Source of the DNA: Oceanobacillus sp. Castelsardo
GTDB lineage: Bacteria > Bacillota > Bacilli > Bacillales > Amphibacillaceae
Direction: 5' to 3'
Assembly: GCF_001659985.1 (NCBI RefSeq)
Contig: NZ_LYCS01000006.1
Coordinates: 148,008-212,007, forward strand
DNA length: 64,000 nucleotides
Shown: piece after piece, positions 8,450-18,275 of the stretch
Layout: every line of letters starts with the position of its first letter
Numbering within the stretch: the first letter of the stretch is position 1
The notes under the pieces: model-generated
Seen by the model: the letters and a program-made list of their open reading frames with translations, nothing else
Told to the model about the DNA's origin: nothing
Database searches by the model: none
Program-made: the position numbers and the translations under genes

Positions 8450-9686
8450 AATTCCAGAACTCGCAGAATCAATTACAGAAGGTACTATCGCTGAATGGCT
8501 TGTAAATGTAGGGGATAAGGTAGAAAAGGGAGACCCTATTGTAGAACTTGAAACAGATAAAGTAAACGTTGAAGTAAACTCAGATTTTTCAGGGGTAATT
8601 ACAGAGGTTCTTCAAGAAGAAGGTAATGATGTATCAGTAGGAGACATTATTGCTAAATTAGATGAAAATGGAACAGCGGGAGCAGCACCAGCGCAAGAAG
8701 AAGCTCCTGAAAAGGATGAAGCAAAAGCGGCACCAGCAGCGGAAGCAAAGGCTCCACAAGCACAGGAGGAAGTAAGTAGCAATGCGGATGTTATCGCGAC
8801 ACCTGCAGCTAGAAAACGAGCGCGTGAATTAAATATTGATTTAAGTACGGTAACCCCACGTGACCCACTAGGTCGGGTTCGTCCAGATGATGTGGAAGCA
8901 GCGGCACAAGCAAGTGCAGCTCCAAAACAGGAAACTCAAGCGAAGAAAGAAGCACCTGCACAAGACACTAAACAGGAATTCGAAAAGCCGGTTGAGCGTA
9001 TTAAAATGACAAGACGCCGCCAAACGATCGCAAGAAATCTTGTTTCTGTACAACAAGAGTCTGCAATGTTAACTACTTTTAATGAAGTAGATATGACTGC
9101 AATTATGAATTTGAGAAAAGAAAGAAAAGATAAATTTGTTGAAAAACATGGTGTAAAACTTGGATTTATGTCATTCTTTACTAAAGCAGTAGTAGGGGCA
9201 TTAAAAGAATTCCCATTATTAAATGCGGAAATTCAAGGTAATGAACTTGTTTTGAAGAAATTCTACGATATCGGTATTGCTGTTTCTACGGATGATGGCT
9301 TAGTTGTGCCAGTTGTTCGGGATGCGGATCGACTAACATTCGCTGGTATTGAAAAAGAAATTTCTGACCTTGGTAAGAAGGCTCGAGATAATAAATTAGG
9401 GTTAAGTGATTTACAAGGTGGTACATTCTCTATTACTAATGGTGGAATCTTTGGATCTATGATGTCTACACCAATTCTGAATGCACCACAAGTAGGAATT
9501 TTAGGAATGCATAGTATACAAAAACGCGCGATGGTAATGCCTGATGATTCTATAGAAGTTCGTCCTATGATGTACCTTGCTCTATCATATGATCACCGAA
9601 TTGTGGACGGAAAAGAAGCAGTTAGTTTCCTAGTTCGTGTGAAAGAAATGCTAGAGGATCCAGAAACGTTATTGTTAGAAGGTTAA
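8436..9686 (+). CDS. odhB: Dihydrolipoamide succinyltransferase (E2 of 2-oxoglutarate dehydrogenase)
   Basis: Forms the core of the 2-oxoglutarate dehydrogenase complex and makes succinyl-CoA. 416 residues: lipoyl domain 1-75 with the lipoylated Lys42 in ETDKVNVEV, an Ala/Glu/Lys/Pro-rich linker (about 77-115), E1/E3-binding domain beginning [13 protein letters not shown] (about 122), a second flexible linker, and the catalytic domain from about 185 with active-site [12 protein letters not shown]. The start is GTG 8436 after GGAGG, inside the end of odhA. A strong terminator follows, so odhAB is a two-gene operon. Confidence 0.96.
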   Translation: MQEIKIPELAESITEGTIAEWLVNVGDKVEKGDPIVELETDKVNVEVNSDFSGVITEVLQEEGNDVSVGDIIAKLDENGTAGAAPAQEEAPEKDEAKAAPAAEAKAPQAQEEVSSNADVIATPAARKRARELNIDLSTVTPRDPLGRVRPDDVEAAAQASAAPKQETQAKKEAPAQDTKQEFEKPVERIKMTRRRQTIARNLVSVQQESAMLTTFNEVDMTAIMNLRKERKDKFVEKHGVKLGFMSFFTKAVVGALKEFPLLNAEIQGNELVLKKFYDIGIAVSTDDGLVVPVVRDADRLTFAGIEKEISDLGKKARDNKLGLSDLQGGTFSITNGGIFGSMMSTPILNAPQVGILGMHSIQKRAMVMPDDSIEVRPMMYLALSYDHRIVDGKEAVSFLVRVKEMLEDPETLLLEG

Positions 9687-9696
9687 TTATATATGG

Positions 9697-9738
9697 AACC
9701 CTCGTATTGACTGATTGGTTAATACGAGGGTTTTTTTC
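9697..9738 (+). terminator. Intrinsic terminator of odhAB
   Basis: AACCCTCGTATT and AATACGAGGGTT form a perfect 12-bp stem with a 12-nt loop, followed by T7. Confidence 0.92.
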
Positions 9739-9843
9739 TGCTTTTTATGGCAAACTAAAAAGAACTTTTCCATTGCAATTTATGTTAAAAACGAATATTA
9801 TATAGAATGTTGGTTTTATTATTCGGAAAGATAGGTGTTTGAA

Positions 9844-11133
9844 ATGGAGAACTTCTTTAAACTAAAACAAAATAATACAAATATCCGAACAGAAGTAACT
9901 GCGGGAATTACAACATTTTTAACAATGGCTTATATTATAATTGTAAATCCAGCTATTTTATCGGCCGCGGGTGTTCCATTTGAACAGGTGTTTATGGCTA
10001 CTGTTATCTCCGCAGTTGTTGGTACATTAATGATGGGATTACTTGCAAATTATCCAATAGCGATAGCGCCGGGAATGGGATTAAACGCATACTTCACTAG
10101 TGTTGTAGTAACACAAGGTTTATCTTATCAAGTTGTTTTTGGAGCGGTTTTTATAGCCGGTTTACTCTTTTTAATATTAACTTTTACTAAATTACGTGAA
10201 ACAGTTATCACGGCTATTCCTGATTCATTAAAGTATGGAATTACGTCTGGGATTGGTTTATTTATTGCATTTGTTGGATTAAAAAATGCAGGAATCATAA
10301 GTACCAATGAAGTAAATATGATTGGGTTAGGGGATTTGACAAACCCAATGGTTGTATTATCAATAGTTGGATTATTCATTACTTTGATTTTATACACTTT
10401 AAAAGTTCAAGGTGCATTATTTTTTGGAATGGTAGCTACAGGTATAATTGCCTTTTTTACCGGACAATTACACTTTGAGGGAGTAATGGAAACACCTCCA
10501 TCCCCTGTGTTTTTTGATGTGGATATTGCTGGTGTTTTTACGAATGGTCTTTATACAGTAATAGTGGCATTCTTATTAGTTACATTGTTTGACACAACTG
10601 GAACGATGGTTGGTGTTGCCGAACAAGCAGGATATATGAAAAATGGAAAAATGAAGAATGCTAAAGAAGCATTGCTATCAGACGCTACTGCAACAACAGT
10701 AGGATCCATGTTTGGAACAAGTCCATCTACTGCATATATAGAATCTAGTTCTGGTGTTGCGGCTGGAGGAAGAACAGGACTTACTTCGGTAGTTGTTGCC
10801 ATATTGTTTATTGTTTCTATTTTCTTTACTCCTATTATCGAAGTGATTGCGGGTGTTCCGGCTATTACTTCTCCAGTTTTAATTATAGTTGGAAGTTTTA
10901 TGATGGAAGGGTTAGCGAAAGTAAATTGGCGAGAATTTGATGAAGCATTTTCAGCGTTTGCCGTTATTTTAATGATGCCCCTCACCTCTAGTATTGCAAC
11001 GGGAATAGCAGTTGGTTTTATTATTTATCCAATCCTCAAATTAATTAGCGGTAAAGGGAAGAATGTTCATTGGATTATTTACGTGTTTGGTTTTATTTTC
11101 CTCCTACAAATGATTTTCTTTCCAATGCATTAA
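9844..11133 (+). CDS. NCS2/AzgA-family purine (guanine/hypoxanthine/adenine) permease
   Basis: Proton-coupled nucleobase uptake at the membrane. About 429 residues with a dozen hydrophobic segments. AzgA-type signatures: TEVTAGITTFLTMAYIIIVN near the N terminus, IAPGMGLNAYF (about 77-87), TLFDTTGTMVGVAEQAG (about 247-263) and GTSPSTAYIESSSGVAAGGR (about 291-310). It resembles PbuG/PbuO; the exact substrate cannot be read from sequence. ATG 9844 is chosen over the in-frame GTG 9835 because AGGTG at 9831-9835 then lies 8 nt upstream. The nupC-like gene downstream is on the same strand, but a terminator and a repeat array separate them. Confidence 0.9.
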   Translation: MENFFKLKQNNTNIRTEVTAGITTFLTMAYIIIVNPAILSAAGVPFEQVFMATVISAVVGTLMMGLLANYPIAIAPGMGLNAYFTSVVVTQGLSYQVVFGAVFIAGLLFLILTFTKLRETVITAIPDSLKYGITSGIGLFIAFVGLKNAGIISTNEVNMIGLGDLTNPMVVLSIVGLFITLILYTLKVQGALFFGMVATGIIAFFTGQLHFEGVMETPPSPVFFDVDIAGVFTNGLYTVIVAFLLVTLFDTTGTMVGVAEQAGYMKNGKMKNAKEALLSDATATTVGSMFGTSPSTAYIESSSGVAAGGRTGLTSVVVAILFIVSIFFTPIIEVIAGVPAITSPVLIIVGSFMMEGLAKVNWREFDEAFSAFAVILMMPLTSSIATGIAVGFIIYPILKLISGKGKNVHWIIYVFGFIFLLQMIFFPMH

Positions 11134-11144
11134 GCATAAAAGCG

Positions 11145-11200
11145 CCGTTGGGAAGTGAAGGAAGTTCTGCTAGTCGCTGAAGCTGGACGGGCTTTTCTTA
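11145..11200 (-). repeat. Degenerate remnant of repeat family C
   Basis: AAAGCGCCGTTGGGAAGTGAAGG, then CTAGTCGCTGAAGCTGG, corresponds to the two ends of family C joined after loss of the middle. Confidence 0.5.
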
Positions 11201-11274
11201 AGTCAAGAATTAATTAGCTTAATTTTACTTAATTGCATAAAGGGATAACGATTTCGGTTTATCGTAGGCGTATA

Positions 11275-11314
11275 TTGACTACAAATTGTATATCAATTTG
11301 TAGTCAATTTTTTA
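11275..11314 (+). terminator. Intrinsic terminator after the purine permease
   Basis: TTGACTACAAATTG and CAATTTGTAGTCAA pair perfectly (14 bp, 5-nt loop TATAT) followed by T6. Confidence 0.85.
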
Positions 11315-11345
11315 TTTGTAGAAGAATTGTCCATTGAATTCTTAT

Positions 11346-11699
11346 CATGGAAGATTAGGAGCATATTTACGGTAAAGTAAGCCGAGATAGAGCTTGTCAC
11401 GGAAGACTAGGAGCGGAATTAAGGTAAAGTAAGCCGAGATAGAGCTTGTCACGGAAGACTAGGAGCGTATTTACGTTAAAGTAAGCCGAGATAGAGCTTG
11501 TCACGGAAGACTAGGAGCGGATTTAAGGTAGAGTAAGCCGAGATAGAGCTTGTCACGGAAGACTAGGAGCGGATTTAAGGTAGAGTAAGCCGAGATAGAG
11601 CTTGTCACGGTAGACTAGGAATGAATATCCGGTAAAGTAAGCCGAGATAGAGCTTATCACGGTAGACTAGGAACGAATATCCGGTAAAGTAAACCGAGA
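11346..11699. repeat. Tandem array 1: seven units with an exact 52-bp period
   Basis: Units start at 11346, 11398, 11450, 11502, 11554, 11606 and 11658 (last one partial), every step exactly 52 bp. The constant block is GTAAGCCGAGATAGAGCTT; the middle (after TAGGAGCG or TAGGAATG) varies. No open frame is conserved through the units. The remainder of the 11134-11917 gap holds a family C remnant, a terminator and a short inverted repeat (CACAAT/ATTGTG at 11710-11725) before nupC. Confidence 0.95.
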
Positions 11700-11917
11700 C
11701 CCCACTATTCACAATGGATATTGTGCCTATCCGGTTTATATTGTTAATCATTTGCTCGTTTAATGGTGAAAGTTACTCTATTAATGGGATAAGTATAAAA
11801 AATAAATCATAGGAAATAAGATAGGTATTTTAGCATGGTGATATTATTTTTAAAAATTCATGTTAAACCTTTAAGTTAAAGGGTATAACTAAAATGGATT
11901 GAAAAGGAGGAATTTCA

Positions 11918-13108
11918 ATGGACATTTTATTAGGAATTTTAGCTATTATCTTGGTTCTAGTAATTGCTTATTTCATGTCCAATGATAAAAAAAGAATTAA
12001 CTATATAGGCGTAGGTATTATGCTGCTACTTCAGTTGATTGTTACTTGGTTTATGTTTAAAACTGAAATAGGAACAAAAATTATTAATGGGATTTCTGCT
12101 ATGTTTAATAAATTAATTGAATTTGGAAGTGCGGGGATTCAGTTTGTTGTTGGTGGATTTGTCATAGATGAGGGAGGCGTTTTCTTCTTTAATGTTTTAC
12201 TTCTCATTATCTTCTTTGCAACCCTTTTATCTGTGTTAACCTACTTACGAATTCTTCCTACCATTATTAAATGGATAGGTGGATTGATTTCTAAAATTAC
12301 TGGTTTACCAAAGATTGAATCGTTTAATGCGGTGAACAGTATCTTTTTTGGACAATCAGAGGCGATTATTGCCATTCGCTCTCAATTTCATTATTTGGAT
12401 AGTAACCGTCTATTCATTGTTTGTGCGTCTGCCATGAGCTCGGTATCGGCATCTATCGTAGGATCGTATATTTTAATACTTCCTCCAGAATATATATTAG
12501 TTGCCTTACCTTTGAACATGTTTAGTGCTTTAATTGTTGCGTCTATTATGGTACCAGTTCATGTCCCAAAAGAAGAAGACCATGTCGATATTAAAGATGT
12601 ATCTAGTGATAAGAGTATTTTTGAAGCGATGGGGAATGGAGCGCTAGAGGGTGGAAAAATAGCCTTAATTGTAGCAGCAATGTTAATCGCGTTTATTGCT
12701 TCACTTGAATTGGTAAACTGGTTGGTACAATTGGTTTTTGCTGGTTTAACGTTACAAGCTATTTTAGGTTATATATTTGCTCCATTTGTATTTTTAATGG
12801 GTATACCATGGAATGAAGTAGTACAAGCTGGGGCTATTATGGGAACTAAAATTGTAACTAATGAGTTTGTTGCAATGCTCGAATTTCAACCGATGTTAGA
12901 TCAGATGTCTGAAAAAACGATTGCGGTTGTAACCGTATTTTTAACTAGCTTTGCCAACTTTTCTTCCATTGGAATTATTGCAGGATCTGTAAAAGGGATT
13001 GATAGCGCAAAAGCTTCCATTGTTTCGGGATTTGGGATGAAGTTATTATTAAATGCGATTTTAACTTCAATATTATCAGCTACTTTTGTTGGGCTTTTTA
13101 TAAGATAA
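11918..13108 (+). CDS. nupC: Concentrative nucleoside transporter (NupC/CNT family)
   Basis: Cation-coupled nucleoside symporter in the cytoplasmic membrane. 396 residues with the CNT organisation: Nucleos_tra2_N at the N terminus, a gate region, and a C-terminal domain. Family motifs: SIFFGQSEAIIAIR (about 141-154), CASAMSSVSASIVGSYI (about 169-185), the segment MGTKIVTNEFVAMLEF (about 308-323) and TSFANFSSIGIIAGS (about 346-360). AAAAGGAGGAATTTCA precedes ATG 11918. Together with the upstream purine permease it suggests a salvage function for this segment. Substrate preference is not readable. Confidence 0.93.
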   Translation: MDILLGILAIILVLVIAYFMSNDKKRINYIGVGIMLLLQLIVTWFMFKTEIGTKIINGISAMFNKLIEFGSAGIQFVVGGFVIDEGGVFFFNVLLLIIFFATLLSVLTYLRILPTIIKWIGGLISKITGLPKIESFNAVNSIFFGQSEAIIAIRSQFHYLDSNRLFIVCASAMSSVSASIVGSYILILPPEYILVALPLNMFSALIVASIMVPVHVPKEEDHVDIKDVSSDKSIFEAMGNGALEGGKIALIVAAMLIAFIASLELVNWLVQLVFAGLTLQAILGYIFAPFVFLMGIPWNEVVQAGAIMGTKIVTNEFVAMLEFQPMLDQMSEKTIAVVTVFLTSFANFSSIGIIAGSVKGIDSAKASIVSGFGMKLLLNAILTSILSATFVGLFIR

Positions 13109-13152
13109 AGGTAGTAAGGATCTTATTTGGGGAAAAATCCCTCAAAGATAAA

Positions 13153-13190
13153 AAGGGCCCATCTGTATACTTCATACAGACGGGTTCTCT
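13153..13190. terminator. Bidirectional terminator between nupC and the MATE gene
   Basis: The stem joins TCTGTAT with ATACAGA and flanking GGGCCC with GGGTTC (G-T steps). There are A-runs on one side and T-rich sequence on the other. It overlaps the last codons of the convergent MATE gene. Confidence 0.75.
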
Positions 13191-14539
13191 TTCAAATCTC
13201 TATATTTTTTATGCAATACAAACATTCTCCAAAATAGGGCAATTGCTCCGCAGCTCAAGCCTACCGTAATTCCAACCCAGTAACCAAATGGTTCAAGCGA
13301 AGTATAATTAGCTAACAACCAACCTGTTGGTAATCCGATTAACCAGTAAGATACTAAAGCAATAATTAACGTTATGTTTACATCTTTATATCCACGCAAT
13401 ACGCCTTGAATCGGTGCACCAAATGCATCAGCCACTTGATAAAAAATCGCAAAAGTAATGAACTGGGTTGTTAATTCAATAACCTCTGGATTTGAATTAT
13501 AAAGCGTAGAGACGGGACCTCTTAATACATACAGAATGGCTCCATTTAATATTGCAATAAAAATAGATCCGCTTATTCCAATATAAGCATACGTTCGTGC
13601 TTCCTTAAAGCGTTTAGCACCAATCTCAAAACCGATAGGAATGGTTAATGCCATTCCCACGCTTAGTGGAATCATATATAATAATGATGCAAAATTCATT
13701 GCAGCTTGGTGTGCTGCTATGGTATAGGTGCTATATACACTCATTAAAATCGTTACAGCTGAAAAAATACTAGTTTCAAAGAACATAGCAAATCCTATTG
13801 GTGTACCAATTTTTAATTGTTCTCCCCAAGTTTTTATTTTGGGAAAAGCCCAATCTGACAATACATGGTACGAACGAAATGGGGAGACTTTTTTAGTAAC
13901 GATAAGTGCGATAATACAGACAATCCAATAAGTTAGTGCAGTTGCAATTCCAGCTCCAATTCCACCAAATTGGGGTATACCTAGCTTACCGAAAATAAAA
14001 ATATAGTTAAAGATAATATTGATTGGCAAAGATATTAGAATAATCATCATGGAAATTCTCGTTTGACCTAGGGCATCCATGAAATTTCGAAGTGTACTGT
14101 AAATGAAGAGTGGAATAATCCCTACTCCTAAAGAAATAAGGTAATATTTTGCGATATGGTGTACTTCCGGTTCTAAATCCATTAGGCTTAAAATGGGATT
14201 AAGGGCTAACCCGCCGACAATGATGACGATAAGCCCAAGAGCAATGGCTAAATAGATACTTTGTTGTATTTTATTTGAAACGAGATGATTTTTCCCCGCG
14301 CCAGTAATTTGCGCTATAATAGGAGTTATTGCTAAAAGAATACCATTTATAGCGGTCAAGACAGGTACCCAAAGACTGGATCCTATGGCAACCCCAGCTA
14401 AATCAGCTGCGCCTGCTTGGCCAGACATAACGGTATCAAAAAAGTTCATTAAAAAGATTCCGAGTTGAGTTACTAAGATAGGGATTAAAATCATAGTAAA
14501 TAATTTAAACTTTTCTTTTAAAGAAGATGTTTCATACAT
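13172..14539 (-). CDS. MATE family multidrug/sodium antiporter
   Basis: Exports cationic drugs or metabolites in exchange for Na+ or H+. 455 residues with 12 hydrophobic segments in two MatE repeats (about 20-180 and 240-400). Recognisable features: TQLGIFLMNFFDTVMSGQAG in TM1 and APIQGVLRGYKD in the second half. It is NorM-like in length. The start at ATG 14539 (MYETSSLKEKF) has AAAGGAATG upstream; a longer reading to 14599 lacks a ribosome binding site. It is convergent with nupC and divergent from the murG-like gene. Confidence 0.9.
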   Translation of the reverse strand: MYETSSLKEKFKLFTMILIPILVTQLGIFLMNFFDTVMSGQAGAADLAGVAIGSSLWVPVLTAINGILLAITPIIAQITGAGKNHLVSNKIQQSIYLAIALGLIVIIVGGLALNPILSLMDLEPEVHHIAKYYLISLGVGIIPLFIYSTLRNFMDALGQTRISMMIILISLPINIIFNYIFIFGKLGIPQFGGIGAGIATALTYWIVCIIALIVTKKVSPFRSYHVLSDWAFPKIKTWGEQLKIGTPIGFAMFFETSIFSAVTILMSVYSTYTIAAHQAAMNFASLLYMIPLSVGMALTIPIGFEIGAKRFKEARTYAYIGISGSIFIAILNGAILYVLRGPVSTLYNSNPEVIELTTQFITFAIFYQVADAFGAPIQGVLRGYKDVNITLIIALVSYWLIGLPTGWLLANYTSLEPFGYWVGITVGLSCGAIALFWRMFVLHKKYRDLKENPSV

Positions 14540-14632
14540 AATATAGCATTCCTTTTTTGTATAATGGAAAATAAACGCATAAGACTCATTATAACTCAAT
14601 AAGATATTTACGGGAAGAAAGGACGTACATAA

Positions 14633-15703
14633 ATGAATACGAAACGAATATTATTCACTGGTGGTGGAACGGCGGGACATGTCATTGTTAATTTAGCTCT
14701 CATTCCATATTACCAGGAAAAAGGTTGGGATATCGATTATATCGGATCGTACAATGGAATTGAACGAGATTTGATTACATCATTAAAAGGTGTTACATAT
14801 CATCCAATCTCAACAGGGAAATTAAGAAGATATATTTCAAAAGAAAATATAAAAGATCCTTTTAAAGTGCTAAAAGGAACGATGCAGGCCTATCAAATAA
14901 TAAGGAAGCGAAAGCCATCCGTTATTTTTTCAAAAGGTGGTTTCGTTTCCGTACCAGTTGTAGCAGCTGCTAAGCTTCGTGGTGTACCGACCATTATCCA
15001 TGAGTCTGACTATACTCCGGGATTAGCGAATAAACTATCGATTCCATTCGCGAAAAAAGTGTTAGCTACATTTCCGGAAACGATGCAGTATTTACCAGAA
15101 GATAAATCAGAACATGTTGGGGCTGTCATTCGTGAGGAACTTTTCCAAGGTAATCGCGATAATGGGTTAAAAGTTGCAGGATTAACAAAAGAAAAGCCGG
15201 TTCTTCTCATCATGGGGGGCAGTGGAGGTTCACAAAAAATTAATGAAACCGTAAGAAATAGTTTATCCGAGCTATTACATACGTTTCAAATTATTCATAT
15301 ATGCGGTAAAGACAAGGTAGATCATTCAATTAAGGAAAAAGGGTATGTTCAATTTGAATATGTCAATGAGGAATTAAAGGATATATTTGCTACTACTGAT
15401 TTTGTTCTATCGAGAGCTGGTTCCAATGCTATTTTTGAATTTTTAGCTTTACGAATTCCCATGTTGCTTATTCCTCTTTCTAGGGCAGCGAGCAGGGGAG
15501 ACCAAATTGTAAATGCCAAATCATTTAAAAATAAAAACTATGCTCAAGTGTTAGAGGAGGAGCAATTAACAGAGGAGACGTTAGTGGAAGAACTACTTCG
15601 CTTGAAAAAAGTTGCTCCAGTTATGATTGATCATATGAAAGAATTTAAAAGTGAAAAAGCCCGTGACAGAGTTATTGAGATTATAAAGGAAGTACGAAAA
15701 TAA
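14633..15703 (+). CDS. murG: MurG-like UDP-GlcNAc:lipid I N-acetylglucosaminyltransferase
   Basis: GT28 glycosyltransferase that adds GlcNAc to lipid I to make lipid II. 356 residues, GT-B fold: the N-terminal loop FTGGGTAGHV (about 8-17), a hydrophobic patch around KGGFVSVPVVAAAKLRGVPTI split between TM-proximal helices (about 102-122), and the C-terminal nucleotide-sugar region MGGSGGSQKINE (about 195-206) and SRAGSNAIFEF (about 260-270). It stands alone, not in a division/cell-wall cluster, so it may be a second MurG. GGGAAGAAAGGACG precedes the ATG. Confidence 0.9.
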   Translation: MNTKRILFTGGGTAGHVIVNLALIPYYQEKGWDIDYIGSYNGIERDLITSLKGVTYHPISTGKLRRYISKENIKDPFKVLKGTMQAYQIIRKRKPSVIFSKGGFVSVPVVAAAKLRGVPTIIHESDYTPGLANKLSIPFAKKVLATFPETMQYLPEDKSEHVGAVIREELFQGNRDNGLKVAGLTKEKPVLLIMGGSGGSQKINETVRNSLSELLHTFQIIHICGKDKVDHSIKEKGYVQFEYVNEELKDIFATTDFVLSRAGSNAIFEFLALRIPMLLIPLSRAASRGDQIVNAKSFKNKNYAQVLEEEQLTEETLVEELLRLKKVAPVMIDHMKEFKSEKARDRVIEIIKEVRK

Positions 15704-15710
15704 TCAAAAA

Positions 15711-15997
15711 GGAGGCTGGGACAAAAGTTTTTTAACCACATAAAATCCGAACATGGTTGAGCGAATAATCGCTCCGGAAATATACTTCGCTTTCACTTCC
15801 AGTACAGGGGCGACATCTGCTCGAAAAACCCTCGCAGTGTCTACCTTGCCGTGGGCGGCTGGTGAGCCACCTTGTGCTATCGCACTGTGGTGTCTCACCT
15901 AGGCCTTTCCTCCCACTTGAGTCTACGTATATTTCCTCCGCTTAGATAGCGGATTGTTCGCCTTTAGGATTAAGCACTTTTGTTATGTCCCAGCCTC
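15711..15997. repeat. Dispersed repeat family D with GGCTGGGACA ends
   Basis: Left end GAGGCTGGGACAAAAGT, right end ACTTTTGTTATGTCCCAGCCTC: terminal inverted repeats with a 3-nt bulge. The interior holds hairpins such as GGTGAG/CTCACC near 15850-15898. Similar GGCTGGGACA repeats are known in Firmicutes genomes (family knowledge). It fills the whole 15704-16006 gap between convergent murG and gerAC; no transposase is present. Confidence 0.75.
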
Positions 15998-16006
15998 GAT
16001 TTACTT

Positions 16007-17158
16007 CTATTCTGTTGTACCAGTATGCATAATATCTACATTTACATTAAAGTCTACAGAGATTTTTGGATATTTCTCATCCCACTCTTCTTCAGTAATT
16101 AAACCTTGCTTTTTGGCAATACGATATATTTTACCATATCCGAATGGATCGACATTAGCTTCTTGTGTTTTATTTAGTAACCCCTCAAATTGCTTTTTAA
16201 ACTCTTTTTCTAATTCTTTTTCCAAAACTTTTGTAACCCCTCTTTTGTTAATTTTAATATCGTCGTATATTTCCAATAAATCAATTTTCATACTAATGTC
16301 TGTTTCATACGTTAAATTTTTAAAATTTTTCATGTTTGTCTTACTTTTACCCTCGACAATAAGGAAATTTAACGGAACTTCTTGTTTTTCCTGATTTTGT
16401 TCGTGTAGGATGAGAGGAGATTCGTCATGATATTTTTCAACAGGTTTCGATGGTATGGCCATTTCAAATGGAGTATCTTTTATATCATCTATAATCAGCT
16501 TTAATAACAGACTTTCTTTAAGAGATATTTCTAATGCCAGTTGATCATTATGAAAAAGACCCAAACCTTTAAGGGTAGGAACTCCATCTTTTAAACCAAC
16601 TATAGGTATTACTCCGTCTTGGCCCGTTGTAGCAGCTCTTCGGGAGAAATCCTGAAGGGAAGAAGAAGGAATATTACCCACTTCTGTTTCTTTTTCAAGT
16701 AGCTCATCTAAAAATTTTCCAACTCGGGAGGCTTCTTCAGATTTTGCATTAAATATTTCTTTAGCCGTTTCCTCCGCTACCACTAGGTACATCGTATCAG
16801 ATGTTCTGGCATCTCGTACGGAGCTCATTATATATGAGCTTATTCCTCTTTCAGCTATTCCCTTTCCGTAAATTTCCGCATTAAGTTGACCTTCTCTTAA
16901 TTTATAACTAACTTGTCTTGCAATAACTTCCCTCGCCCCTTTTAATGTTTTACCAACGCCTGAAACCGTACCATATATACTATCTGATTGAGGATCAAAT
17001 CGCATGAAATTAACCGTTTTCTCGATTTTATCATCTTCCGCAACATCTATTCCCCGTGCAGTAATAATCGCAAGTTCCTCTATGACATTCGTTTCAACAC
17101 AACCAGTAAGGAAAATTAAAGCTAAACTAATCATTCCAAGTTGAATTTTTTTTCGCAC
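16007..17158 (-). CDS. gerAC: Germinant receptor C subunit (Ger(x)C lipoprotein)
   Basis: Lipoprotein subunit of a nutrient germinant receptor in the spore inner membrane. Signal sequence VRKKIQLGMISLALIFLTGC with lipobox LTGC, mature Cys about 20. The mature part matches the Ger(x)C family in size (about 380 residues) and in starting with EELAIITARGIDV. GTG 17158 is preferred to GTG 17167, since AGGAAG then lies 8 nt upstream while it would touch the earlier codon. Last gene of the gerA-B-C operon; it ends 10 bp from the family D repeat. Confidence 0.93.
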   Translation of the reverse strand: MRKKIQLGMISLALIFLTGCVETNVIEELAIITARGIDVAEDDKIEKTVNFMRFDPQSDSIYGTVSGVGKTLKGAREVIARQVSYKLREGQLNAEIYGKGIAERGISSYIMSSVRDARTSDTMYLVVAEETAKEIFNAKSEEASRVGKFLDELLEKETEVGNIPSSSLQDFSRRAATTGQDGVIPIVGLKDGVPTLKGLGLFHNDQLALEISLKESLLLKLIIDDIKDTPFEMAIPSKPVEKYHDESPLILHEQNQEKQEVPLNFLIVEGKSKTNMKNFKNLTYETDISMKIDLLEIYDDIKINKRGVTKVLEKELEKEFKKQFEGLLNKTQEANVDPFGYGKIYRIAKKQGLITEEEWDEKYPKISVDFNVNVDIMHTGTTE

Positions 17159-17163
17159 GATAA

Positions 17164-18267
17164 TCACTTCCTATTTTCTATAAGTCGTTTTTTTATTAGA
17201 ACGATAGGCAATAGGATAAAAGGATAAATATAGACTAGCCAAAATCCCAATTGAGCTGAAAGGTCGATAACCTTCTGTATTAAAAAATGTTCATAAAAAA
17301 ATGGACTAGCTGCGAGTATGAGGAAAGAAACGATATAAAGTGTATATTTTTGTGGTATTTTATACATTCGTTTCAACCCATAAGTTATTCCCCACATTAG
17401 TAAGATCATATTAGATATAACGATGATCATCCAACTGGATACAACGATATAGTCAAATCTTTCAATAAAGGAAAAACGTTGAATTTTATATAAACTAAGC
17501 AAAATCCATTCTCTCGTACTTATTTCACTGAAACTTAAATATCCCATAACTATAATAGTAACGAATAACATGATCAAAGTTGTCCAACTAACAGCTAGAA
17601 ATAGAGGGAATTTAATCTTTTTTTTGTTTTTTATATATGGATATAGAACTAATATAATTTCAAAACCAAGAAATGAATACCCACTTAGTTTAGTCCCCTT
17701 TAATATATCAGGGAATGGGGCTTCGAATATTGGTAACAGATGAGTGAAATCCATTTGTAATGCAGGTTGAATTAATGGAAATAAAATCCAATTAGAATAA
17801 ATACCAAATACAGTACAAACACCTACAACGACCCGGATACCCCCAAGAACACTATAAATGACTAAACAAAGGATTAAAAAACTCAATACAAAAATTGAAA
17901 TGTTCGGGAAAATGAAGACCCTAACAATCTCAATGTAAGTAATTAATAAAGAGAACATGGAAATAGCAAAGTGTATGAGGAATAGTGTTCCTATTAATTT
18001 TCCAATCCATTTTCCGAAAATGTCAACGTGGATTCCGAAAACATCGGAGTTATCATACTGTTTAAGAATAAGTAACATGGCAATAAGTACACAAACGATA
18101 TAAGCATAAGCTATAAGAATCGAAATCCATGAGTCTTGAAGGGCTTCCATAACAACAATCCTAGGAAACCCAATTAGACCAACTCCAATTTGAATAGATA
18201 CAACAATGAAGAAGACGTAAAAAGCACGTATTTTTAAGTTTTCTTTCACTTTTATATTAATATCCAT
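17164..18267 (-). CDS. gerAB: Germinant receptor B subunit (GerAB permease)
   Basis: APC-superfamily-like integral membrane subunit that binds germinants. 367 residues, about ten transmembrane segments; opens with a Lys-rich leader and IQIGVGLIGFPRIVVMEA, typical of the Endospore_germ family (glycine-rich unwound TM1). AGGTGG precedes ATG 18267. It starts 8 bp after gerAA ends and is followed almost immediately by gerAC, so the three are translated as one operon. The germinant cannot be predicted. Confidence 0.93.
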   Translation of the reverse strand: MDINIKVKENLKIRAFYVFFIVVSIQIGVGLIGFPRIVVMEALQDSWISILIAYAYIVCVLIAMLLILKQYDNSDVFGIHVDIFGKWIGKLIGTLFLIHFAISMFSLLITYIEIVRVFIFPNISIFVLSFLILCLVIYSVLGGIRVVVGVCTVFGIYSNWILFPLIQPALQMDFTHLLPIFEAPFPDILKGTKLSGYSFLGFEIILVLYPYIKNKKKIKFPLFLAVSWTTLIMLFVTIIVMGYLSFSEISTREWILLSLYKIQRFSFIERFDYIVVSSWMIIVISNMILLMWGITYGLKRMYKIPQKYTLYIVSFLILAASPFFYEHFLIQKVIDLSAQLGFWLVYIYPFILLPIVLIKKRLIENRK

Positions 18268-18275
18268 CGTTCCAC

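Noticed and set aside
9787..9818. Possible PurR box pair upstream of the purine permease
   Set aside because: Each half matches the PurBox only partly and the 6-bp gap is much shorter than the known spacing. No purine riboswitch fold was seen either.
15704..15898. Open frame of 64 codons on the minus strand near murG
   Set aside because: It lies wholly within the family D repeat and has no ribosome binding site or recognisable product.
15711..15997. Insertion sequence
   Set aside because: Terminal inverted repeats are present, but no transposase frame or remnant and no clear target duplication, so it is listed as a dispersed repeat only.
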